A stretch of 64,000 nt of DNA from Phoronis australis (taxonomy: Eukaryota > Phoronida > Phoronidae). The notes beneath the pieces were generated by a model. That model made no database searches. It worked only from the letters and a program-made list of their open reading frames with translations, and was not told the origin of the DNA. The stretch spans positions 1,143,692 through 1,207,691 of the forward strand of contig NMRA01000032.1 of the NCBI GenBank assembly GCA_002633005.1, read 5' to 3'. A program made the translations under genes and the position numbers. The number at the start of each line of letters is the position of its first letter. Position 1 is the stretch's first letter. Below are positions 48,801 through 59,000 of the stretch, in pieces.

Positions 48801-50865
48801 CATTGTTTAGCTGCACATTGTTAGTGGACAGAGAGCTATTGATGAAGACATTGACAAGTGTGAACTTTGAACTCTGGTGCTAAAGTACTCTGGTGCTAAA
48901 GTCTGGTTGTGTGTTACTTCCAGTTGGGTATCCATGAGGACACTACAAATCGCAAGAAGATAGCTGACTTCCTGATGTACCACTCGTCACAGTCTGGTGA
49001 TGAAATGACCACATTCAAGGACTACGTGTCGCGCATGAAAGAGAACCAAAAGGATATCTACTACATCACGGGTGAGAGCAGAGAGGTCGTCGCCAACTCC
49101 GCATTTGTGGAACGTGTCAAGAAGAGGGGATATGAGGTAAGTGCCACCAATGAGGCCATCCGGGCAGATGTGTAATTTTCTTTCCTGTCTTGGTTAATTT
49201 GTTCCCAGTGTGCGTTTTGTCGCTTAATTTATCGGACGTTGCAGGTATTGCGCGCTCACGTGATCAGTTTGTGTACTATTCCTTTGTTGCGCAGGTGCTC
49301 TACATGGTGGACCCAATTGACGAGTACGCCGTGCAGCAGTTGAAGGAGTACGATGGCAAGAACCTGGTGTGCGTCACCAAGGAGGGTCTTACCCTGCCTG
49401 AGGACGAGGAGGAGAAGAAGAAGTTTGAGGAGCAGAAGGCAGAGTATGAGAGTCTGTGTAAGGTGATGAAGGAGATCCTGGACAAGAAGATTGAGAAGGT
49501 ACGGTTAGCTGACCCAGCATTTCCTGTGCGCTGTTGCATGATAGTACTGTGGGTTTCCGGATTAGATAGACTTGAATCAGAAATTTAGCGTTGCGCTCCA
49601 CACGAGTACTTTTGAAAAGCAATTGAATTTCACTTGAGCAAAAGTGCAAAGTCTAAGACTAAATGCATAACTGCTAGTCATTTTGTCTGAATTATTTGTA
49701 GATTGTGGTGCACTCGAAATTGTTTTGTGAAGTAGGAGTGCCAGTCCAGTTTCTGTCTTAAAGTCTGAAGTCTCTTTTCATGAAACTGACCTGGACTGTT
49801 ATGTTGGATTAGTGTTAGCTGGTGTCATTTGTTCTTGGATACTGTTGCGAACCTATTGAATGTAGCAGTGGTCAACATATACTGTGGCAATTGACTGCTT
49901 GACACGACATTTTAACAGTGATGATGAATGTTTTCAGGTGGTCGTCTCCAGCCGCCTTGTATCGTCACCATGCTGTATTGTGACCAGCCAGTACGGCTGG
50001 TCGGCCAACATGGAGCGCATCATGAAGGCACAAGCGCTGAGGGACACCAGCACCATGGGCTACATGGCTGCCAAGAAACACTTGGAGATCAACCCTGACC
50101 ACGCCATTGTCAAGAGTCTAAAGGAGAAGGCTGCTACAGACCAGAACGACAAGTCTGTCAAGGACTTGGTCATGCTGCTCTACGAGACATCGCTGTTGTC
50201 ATCAGGCTTCAGTCTAGACGACCCACAGCTGCACGCTGGCAGGATTCATAGGATGATTAAACTAGGTCTAGGTATGTATTGTAGAAATAACAGGGATGTA
50301 TTCCGTATGTACAAGCCATTCACTGACAGTGCAAGTTCTTCGCAAGGTCTTGCTTGTTATGAAGTGATTTAGCTGTCCACTACCAACGAAGCGGGAAGGG
50401 GATTGGTGATTTTGCTCTAGGTTGCCTATTTACCTAGAAAATGTAAGTGGCCATTAATGTTCGTGGTTTCCATTGATACTTAAGGGCTCATGGGTGCTGT
50501 GTGACTGTCTTAGAAGCGTAGGAACTCCTTTTCTGATAGCTTCAATTGAAATGCTGTTTTGCTGTGATGAACTTTTCCCCATCTGATCGACATATGCCGA
50601 TAACGTGCTTTACTAAAGCCAGACCAAATCTGAGCAAAACAAACTCATTCACCCATGTTAGCATGTGTTCCAACGCAATTTGGAGTAATCCTGCTTTATT
50701 GAGCCACCAAAAGGTGGTACGAGGATTGGAACTGTTTATTAATTATACATTTATTTCCATTTAGGTATTGACGAAGACGATGTTGCCGAGGAACCGACGG
50801 AAGAAATGCCTCCATTGGAGGGCGATGCGGAAGATGATTCATCCAAGATGGAGGAAGTGGATTAG
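45473..50865 (+). CDS. HSP90: cytosolic heat shock protein 90, complete coding region
   Basis: ATP-dependent homodimeric chaperone for kinases, receptors and other clients. Eight coding exons: 45473-45826, 46101-46460, 46953-47349, 47729-47919, 48924-49136, 49295-49498, 49938-50271 and 50765-50865. Together they give 717 residues, normal for the cytosolic form (no signal peptide, no KDEL). Residues ~10-210 are the GHKL ATPase domain with [14 protein letters not shown] (catalytic Glu), DTGVGMTK and [17 protein letters not shown]. An acidic/Lys-rich linker spans ~220-270. The middle domain has [14 protein letters not shown] (catalytic Arg loop). The C-terminal dimerisation domain ends KMEEVD, which binds TPR co-chaperones. 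The ATG directly follows a splice acceptor, so the leader is on an upstream exon, as in vertebrate HSP90 genes. One sequence oddity is Cys in [10 protein letters not shown] where Ser or Ala is usual. Confidence 0.97.
46101..46460 (+). CDS. HSP90: HSP90 coding exon 2 (residues 119-238)
   Basis: Rest of the ATPase domain ([19 protein letters not shown] ... [14 protein letters not shown]) and the start of the acidic linker ([10 protein letters not shown]). GC-rich third positions compared with the flanking introns. Phase 0/0. Confidence 0.96.
46953..47349 (+). CDS. HSP90: HSP90 coding exon 3 (residues 239-371)
   Basis: Charged linker ([29 protein letters not shown]), then the middle-domain start [15 protein letters not shown] and the PKRAPFD catalytic loop. 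Ends phase 1 in the Asn codon of EYLN. Confidence 0.96.
47729..47919 (+). CDS. HSP90: HSP90 coding exon 4
   Basis: Middle domain [20 protein letters not shown] ending FGKNLK. Phase 1 in, phase 0 out. Confidence 0.95.
48924..49136 (+). CDS. HSP90: HSP90 coding exon 5
   Basis: [19 protein letters not shown] to [10 protein letters not shown], middle domain. Phase 0/0, acceptor CTTCCAG, donor GTAAGT. Confidence 0.95.
49295..49498 (+). CDS. HSP90: HSP90 coding exon 6
   Basis: [20 protein letters not shown] to ILDKKIEK, the middle/C-terminal domain junction. Phase 0/0. Confidence 0.95.
49938..50271 (+). CDS. HSP90: HSP90 coding exon 7
   Basis: [20 protein letters not shown] and [19 protein letters not shown], the most conserved C-terminal dimerisation segment; ends IKLGL plus a split Gly codon (phase 1). 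Confidence 0.95.
50765..50865 (+). CDS. HSP90: HSP90 coding exon 8, MEEVD end
   Basis: [20 protein letters not shown], then an acidic tail to KMEEVD and TAG. Acceptor CCATTTAG. Confidence 0.96.
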
Positions 50866-51140
50866 GAACCTCTCCTCCATCTCTCACTTAACCATTTTGT
50901 AAATAAATCATTAGACTCCCACACATTGATGTCAAAATCACTCTAATATTTAGTGGAACCTGTTGGATTAACGAAAACCTGTTGCCGTTGTATTCAACGA
51001 TTTTGTAATGTATGTCTTGTTTATTTCATTTCTTTATTTGAAGTTGATCTTTTGTCACTGGAAAAAACATTAAAAGCATGAAGATTTGTTTTTACGTTTG
51101 TATTTGTTTCTTCATGTAATAAAAATATGAACTGTCACAT
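50866..51140 (+). terminator. HSP90 3' UTR with two polyA signals
   Basis: AATAAA at 50902-50907 and 51118-51123. The first is only 37 bases past the stop; the second, preceded by T-rich sequence, gives a more usual UTR. Alternative polyadenylation is possible. Confidence 0.55.
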
Positions 51141-51149
51141 GAAATATTG

Positions 51150-52000
51150 TCATTCATAAGTTTCGATAAGAAGTCGTCATAAGATCTGTAAACATTTTAA
51201 GGTTGTGGATTGTGAACTAAGTTTCTACCTGGTGAAGCATATGCTAGCACTCCATACTGCGCAGTTTTCCGTTTTGTAGAAACGATTTTGCTGTGTACCA
51301 GTCTCAACAACAGCACATTTTAAAGAGTGAATAGCACAGTGATTGGCGATTCATTTGCTTTTGCAAAACACATGGTTGGTCTCAATAAACCACTTTCAGT
51401 AATAGATTTGAGGTATCTGGTGATTAAAGATAATTAGATCCAGTACATTTAAATTACTAACAGATAGAATGTTGAATTATACAGTCAAACCACAGTATGA
51501 TAAACCACTACAATGCCGATTGCTTTTATTCCATTGCTCGACTACGATCAACGTTTGAGAAAGGTTTATCCCAGCCTGGTTACACTACCTGTTCATTGTG
51601 TAAACACAGCTGTATTCTGGAAATGCCAGAAAAGCTTGTGCAACCACATCCTCTGCATTGCAATGAACATGTGATTGTGTTTTCTAGAATTTCTTTCGTT
51701 GACTAAATACAGTCCTGCGTCAATTGAAATGGATTTATTCAATGCAGACTGTGGAAATTGAACAAGATTGGTAATTAATGGCAGATACTGGGGTCAGTAA
51801 ATTCTTGTCGAGACATGACTGATCAACCTTTGAAACATAGACCCTCATCACTGCCTACAGCAAATGCATTGCAGTTGAATATAGCACCATCCCACTGATC
51901 TTCGAGCATTAATAAACAATTTGAAACTTGATAACCATGATTGGCACTGACTAACCAGCTTTCATTAACTGAAACTTTGTGCACAAGAATTTAATTAAAA
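51150..52000. other. intergenic spacer between convergent HSP90 and TKFC
   Basis: AT-rich sequence without recognisable genes or repeats. Confidence 0.5.
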
Positions 52001-52014
52001 GCCTTCGAAATATT

Positions 52015-52020
52015 TTTATT
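52015..52020 (-). terminator. possible TKFC polyA signal
   Basis: TTTATT on the plus strand (AATAAA on minus), about 870 bases past the TKFC stop codon. Other TTTATT words exist nearby, so the choice is uncertain. Confidence 0.3.
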
Positions 52021-52892
52021 ATATTAGGTGCACTGAACTATCCATGTAGTTCCAGCTATACTTAAGCAACATAAAACTAGATTCTTAAAATCACTCAAAA
52101 GTTGGTATGTTGACTGGAAATGGATTGGTGAAGTAACCTTTAAATAACATTACAAAGCCACAAGAACTTGGAACAAGGAAAGTCCGAAACTGTTGAATTG
52201 GGTTTGAAAAGTGCACCTTGTAAGGAATTGTGCCATGACGTAGACTTAAGTCCAATATGTTAGGCAACATATAGCATAAGTGTGCTCAAAGTGATAGTCA
52301 AAACATATTACAAGAACATGATTCATTTTCATTCAATGTAGGCATGATGACCACTCATCTGAAAGACAACTGTAAACTGTCAAAAACTTGCAAATACCAA
52401 CAGTCGCCACAATAATACTATTTTGGAATCCTGCTGAATGACAACTAATAACACCATTTTCCATTTGGTCTCCTTAGAGTTCTACAAATACATATTCACG
52501 ATGAAGAACTTGGGACAACTTATTAGTAATGATTGTGTTTGAAACTTTCAGTTATGGAATAAACAAAATGGCCACTTACAGAAAACAAGTAGAAGTGATT
52601 GTCGCTAGATGAATACATAATTGGTGTATGATCACAACTAAGCTGTAGACCTCCACAGTTCTGAAATCAGTAGAAGTTATTGCAAAATTAATATGTCATC
52701 TCATATTTAATTTCAAAAATTTTTTTTTACCTTCCAAGTTAATGATTTACAGCTAACATCGCAAATAAGAAACTAGTCATAAGCAAATTATCCATGATTC
52801 CCTCTGGTCTGAAATTGCTCAATGATCACTGCAGACTAGTAGCTCAAAAGCACGAGAACACACAAAAGCCCCAGTGTGCACATGAATTAGCT

Positions 52893-53048
52893 TTAAGCAG
52901 ACTTCAGGGCCTCGTAGACAGCCCTTAACCAAATGGCCACAGCAGTGGCTCCAGCATCAGGTTCACTGGACCTCTGGACATCAACGTAACTGGCTCTTCC
53001 CGCTCGGCCCTGCATCCCGGCCGTTGACTGGGCACCTTTCTCTGCAGC
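52893..53048 (-). CDS. TKFC: TKFC terminal exon
   Basis: AAEKGAQSTAGMQGRAGRAS, YVDVQRSSEPDAGA and the final helix ending ALKSA, TAA. GRASY followed by PDxGA is the signature near the end of DhaL proteins. Separated from the previous exon by a 7.0 kb intron. Confidence 0.9.
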   Translation of the reverse strand, partial: AAEKGAQSTAGMQGRAGRASYVDVQRSSEPDAGATAVAIWLRAVYEALKSA

Positions 53049-56000
53049 CTGGAGTGGGAGAACAAACATATAATTATTTTAAAGATCCATTCAGCTGACT
53101 GAAAAAAGAAAATCAAACTGGGCATAAAACTCTCAGAAAATCAGTCTGCTAATACTTTCCTTCATATGTTAAAATTATATTTCCGTTACCAACTCTAGTC
53201 ATATGCACCACTTTCAAATTCGCAATTTAGAGTTGGCTAACCCTACTAAACTCTGAAGCATTTTCTCAAGTGGCGCAGCTTTAACAACCCCTCCGAAATG
53301 GACTTTATGGTTGACCACATGGTTTTAACATTTCGCGTTAAATTGAAACCATCATGGTGCAATATGGTTGGCAAGCATGGTTGACCATGGTTGACTATGC
53401 TTCACAACCATAGTTATCGACCACGGTTGGTTACCCACCATGGTTGACCATGCTTCACAACAATGCTATGAGACAACTTAATGCAAAATCTTAAAACCAT
53501 GGTTGGCCATGGTTATCAACCATGGTGTGAAACCATGATTGACCATGGTTAACGACAATCATTGAGCATGGTTAAATATCATGGCTGACCATGCGTACAA
53601 ACCATGGGTGAACATGTTTGTTTATGGTAAACAATTGATTGACATGGTTATTAAGCATGGACAACCATGGTCATAAAGTCATGCTTATGAACTGACAGTC
53701 ACAGATATGGCTAAAAGCCCACTATAAGCAAATTACCTGCTGAATTTCAAATGAAATGTCTCAAGATCGTCAAATTATTAGCAAGGTTTAACTCACTAAA
53801 GAGTCTCAATTTGGACTTGAAATATTGAAAACAAGTGTTCGCACTCTACATAATACTTATATTTCTTCATTTACATCTGGACACAAAGATAGGAACAACA
53901 ACAAGAACAATTGACTCTTTGTAATGTAATGCAGCAAATCTAAACTTGAAAAANNNNNNNNNNNNNNNNNNNNNNNNNNNNNNNNNNNNNNNNNNNNNNN
54001 NNNNNNNNNNNNNNNNNNNNNNNNNNNNNNNNNNNNNNNNNNNNNNNNNNNNNNNNNNNNNNNNNNNNNNNNNNNNNNNNNNNNNNNNNNNNNNNNNNNN
54101 NNNNNNNNNNNNNNNNNNNNNNNNNNNNNNNNNNNNNNNNNNNNNNNNNNNNNNNNNNNNNNNNNNNNNNNNNNNNNNNNNNNNNNNNNNNNNNNNNNNN
54201 NNNNNNNNNNNNNNNNNNNNNNNNNNNNNNNNNNNNNNNNNNNNNNNNNNNNNNNNNNNNNNNNNNNNNNNNNNNNNNNNNNNNNNNNNNNNNNNNNNNN
54301 NNNNNNNNNNNNNNNNNNNNNNNNNNNNNNNNNNNNNNNNNNNNNNNNNNNNNNNNNNNNNNNNNNNNNNNNNNNNNNNNNACTGGGGGGGGGGGCGACC
54401 CATGTAAGAGTGTTATTGGCATTGGATAGGATTTTACCTATAATTCATTGTGAATATGACATATCGTACACTGATCACAGCCCCAGAGGCACCCAATGTA
54501 AAGTTCGAAATTGGGTCGATGAAAATGTACCCTCTTTCACGATTATGGTATCAGAGTGATACTCGTTTTTCACAATTTTAATTGGGATAAGTATGATACG
54601 CTTTTTTCAGCTGCGTCTCTAGAACGTAATTTCAGTCCACTAAGGCAAGTTTTCCTCCTGCTGTCTGTCGTATACAGCTTTTAGCGCCTTAAAAATTTTT
54701 GACTCCAATTTCAAAACTTCTTTCTTTGGTGGATAACCCTTTACTTACTGACTCCAAATACGTCAGTCGCCACATCCGGCACAAAGAATTTTTGAAATAA
54801 AAAAAAAATAATTTTGGTCCCAAAAAGGACCCTTGCTAGGTGGGTCACTTCATGGGCCACTGCAACCTTAATTAGTGGGCTGATCAAGCTGAAACTTGGT
54901 GGCTGACTATTTGAAAGATTGGCCTTGCAAATAAAAACAGAAACTTTAAAATCAAAGACAAAAAGTTTTTCGAGTGAAAAAAACCCTAAGCCTACAGTCC
55001 AGGATTTTTGGGGGCCAAAAAATTTTTTGTCTCCAATTTCAAAAATTCTTTTCAAACGGACATAGAGTGTTGAAAAACTAAAGCCCACGAAATTTGAGTT
55101 CGATTGGATCATTAATGAGGTGATGCGGCATGATCAAAGTTGAAAAATGTCATTTATAGACCCTTTTGCACATAAAAAAATTTTACCTCGGTTTCAAAAC
55201 TTCTTTCTTTGGTGGATAGCCCTTTACTTACTGACTCCAAATACGTAAGTCGACACTTCCGGCGAGCCCTAATAAGCTAACAGCAGAGGATCAAAATTGG
55301 AAAATTGGGGAGTCTGTGACTTTGACCTTAAACCTTGACCCCTAACCAGATAGGGGCCTACAAATACGACGCATTTGAAAACTTGCTCTTTACCATAATT
55401 CAAAAATGTCTCGCTTTGGTAGTCTTCAGGTCATTGGTCATGAGGATATGATTTCCCAAACTAAAGCTAATTTTGACACAACTTTTCTGATACTGTGATG
55501 GCGTTGGTCATTTTGGGGTCCCTCCCGGGTGCTTACTAAGGCCAAGAAAAGTATGACACTTACATTTCTAGAGAGGAGAGACAGGGGGCTATCAGGGTCA
55601 GAAAGAATTTTTGGGTGAGTCACTTGGTGGGCCACTGTGACCTTAATTAGTGGGCGATAAAGCTGAAACTTGGAGGCTGACTATTTGAAAGATTGGCCTT
55701 GAAAATAAAAACAGAAACTTTAAAATCAAAGACAAAAAGTTTTTCGAATGAAAAAAATCTAAGGCCACAGTCCTGGGTTTTTTAGGGGCAAAAATTTTTT
55801 ATCTCCAACTTCAAAAATTGTTTTTCAGATGGACGTAGAGTGTTGAGAAACTAAAGCCTACCATTTCCTAAACGTCGAGAATTACTGGAGTTACATCAGC
55901 AGCGATTCAAAGCCATGTCTGGAGTGATTGACAATAGTCTGGCAAGATACCTGGATGAACAGATGTGGCGGGAATGGTACGCAAGTATAGCGGTGGACAC

Positions 56001-59000
56001 ATTTACCAACATCCTAATTCATCTGTCTCAGTTGCCACAACACCACACACAATGAGAATAGCCATGAAGAGAAAACTTCTGGAAGATGAAGGAGTTTCCA
56101 TCCCTCCCAAAAATTGAAACCAAAAAATAAATAAAAAACAAAAACAGGCCCTAAGCTGGGCCTTTAATATAAAAGTAATGAACCTCCCTCTGTTGCCACT
56201 CCCTGTATAATAAAGATGCCCACCGAGCTCATCTACAGTAGTGTAGCTAGAATTATCAGTGCCAGGGGGCAGAAAACGACAGTGTCCTCTCTGTCGCTAC
56301 CAGTTTGAAGCCCAGCCCCTTTGCCATTCAACTGGTGCCCCTCCCGTCGCCACATATTTGATGCCCACCCCTGGTCGACACCTGTTTGCCTTCCAGGTCT
56401 GCCTGGGGCCCCTGCTTGGCTGTCGCACGCGCACAAGTGCCCCCCTGCCCCACTCTCGCTACGCCACTGCTCATGCATGTAGATGGTTTCTGTATTGCAG
56501 ATCATGGCATGTAAAATGCGGCCAAGCGTATTTGGGCTTTGTTGTTTTGGGGTGGCAACTGATAGTTTTACTCGTTTTTTTTATTTGTCCAATTTTTTTC
56601 CTAACATGCCTACATTTTTCACTATTTCTGCCCCAAAACGGAGGGGGTGGGCAATTGCCCCCTGCCCCACAATACGCCTTTGAATGCAGCGCACATAAAT
56701 TTTGTCTATGGGGTACCCTTACCTCTTTGGCCTTTTTCCAAATCCGTACCAACAACAATTAAATCACTTATTCATGCACATTCCGTATCATATATTCACC
56801 TCAAAATAATATGCACGTCTCTTTCAAATGTGTATGACTTAACGGGCACACATTCATATTTGTACGGTTAGTTCACACATTTTGATGCTAAGCGTCCTTG
56901 ACATAGCACCTGAATTCCAATGGCTTCCGTGAAGAAACGATAGATTTCTGCTCCGTAACGTATGTGAAGGTTGGCGTTGAATTTTTAGAAGGTAGAAGCT
57001 CGAATTGAAACAATTTTAGCATAGTAGCAAAGAGTGAACAATTACAAATCCATTGAGGTATATATCATCCATGTGTGACCCTTCTTGTGGAAGACACGAA
57101 GGATTGAATAGGGTCTGAATAGGGACACTGAAACGATACTTTTACCCAGAGATGGATCATGCTTAATCTATCTAACCTCCACAGAATCAGTTTCAACTTC
57201 CTTTTTGCTTTTAAGACCAAAACTACTTATTCATGACTGAAATGTAGTGTTACTTAGCAGTCATATCAATAAACACACAATGTTGAAATCAAAACTTACC
57301 AGTTCAATTCTTCACAAATCCAGAGTCCTTGCTCAACCAGAACCGTTGAAATTTGAAATCCCTGTGAAAGGCTTGTACGGTGGCCAGAAAGAGTCATCAC
57401 TATTATAGTTTAATTATTTTTTATTTTTCCTTTTTCACCTAAGTAGAAATTATTTTCACCGGGGTGGAAATTATTTCAACCTAAGTGGAAATTATTTCAA
57501 CCTAAGTGGAAATTATTTTCACCAGGGGGAAAATATTTTCACCACAGGGGAAAATATTTCCACCTAGTAGGTGGAAATTATTTTCACCAGGGGTGAACCT
57601 CTTGAAATGTTTATTTCAAACATGTGTTAACAATTGGTTGTCAAGGTTACATTCCTGGAAAGTAAAATACCCAAGCCTACGGGAGGCCAGAAAGTATATC
57701 GCTATTTTAGTTAAATTATTCCTCTATTTTTCCTTTTTCACCTACTAAGGTGGAAATTATCTTCCCCCGGTGGAGTAATTTCAACCTAGGTTGAAATAAT
57801 TTCCACCCGAGTGAAAATAATTTCCACCCGGATAAAAATAATTTCGACCTAGGTTGAAATAATTTCCACCCGGGTGAAGATAATTTCCACCTAGGTGAAA
57901 AAGGAAAAATAAAAAAGAAATTAAAGTAAAATACCAATGATACTTTTGGGCCACCCTCGGCTAGGGTATTTCACTTTCCAGGAATGTAACCTTGCCAACC
58001 AATTGTTAACACATGTTTGAAATAAACATTTCAAGAGTTTCAGTTTGCTGATAACACTCTAAGGCAATTCAACATGTAGATGAGATAGCATAAAATAAAT
58101 ATTTGGAAAACCCTTAGGGCATTAACAGCTAGGAAGAAGATAATCAAAGCTTCAGTAACTACCAAATGATTTTGGACAATGCATGTGTAAAGATATTTTA
58201 AGAAATTTGTAGGTATAACTTTCTGTATGTCAGTCTAACTAGTTACATGTTGATAATACACACACATTTGTTTAGATTTAGCATATAATTCAAACAGATC
58301 AAATATACTTCATGTGGTTTTTGATGTCAGCCCTGGAGTTCTGCGCCTTCTGCTGTCACGGGCATGGTCTGGGGTGGGGATTAATGCACCAGCATATCCC
58401 CAATGATCCTGTCCGTGACAGGTATTACAGGTATTACAGGGTTGTTTTAGAACAATCACATTTAATGAATGTTACTGACTTTCTTATTCAGTTTAGGTGC
58501 TCCTGGCCACCTATCATAATAATTCAATGACCACATTCATTGTTTGTATTTGACAAATCCAATTTTGGTCAACATTTTGCATTTCATTTAGTAGGGCCAG
58601 GCAAGACACACACTATTTGCTGTTACTCTCTGTTCAAGAGTGTCATCTTGTAAATAAGATCTGTTAGTTGGCATGCGGAATGATTCAGTCCTGGGGCAGA
58701 ATTGTGAAGTGTAGTCCATTTTTATTAACCCTTTCAAAGACAGTTTTCTATGTATTTATTTACAGTAAATCTCACAAATTTTGGACAAAATTAAGTTCCA
58801 AAATATGGCAAAAATATCTGTAAACATTATTTGGTGGCAGCTATGGTATCAAATTAACAAAATAATGATAAAACAATAATTTAGTGCTACTTAATTTTTA
58901 ATTAAAAATAAAATTTTACATAGCTGCCATATTGTCTTGAATTGTGAGATTCAGTGTACGATTCCATCATTGAAAATTATTACTTAATAATATCATTTCA

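Noticed and set aside
53290-53690. CRISPR-like look of the CCATGG array
   Set aside because: Word spacing and orientation are irregular, there are no unique equal-length spacers, and the DNA is eukaryotic.
53867-54422. Long open frames on both strands across 53.9-54.4 kb
   Set aside because: They consist of the 428-base run of N and are artefacts of the gap.
56259-56762. 167-codon frame on the plus strand
   Set aside because: It runs through C-rich MITE sequence with low-complexity composition and has no domain.
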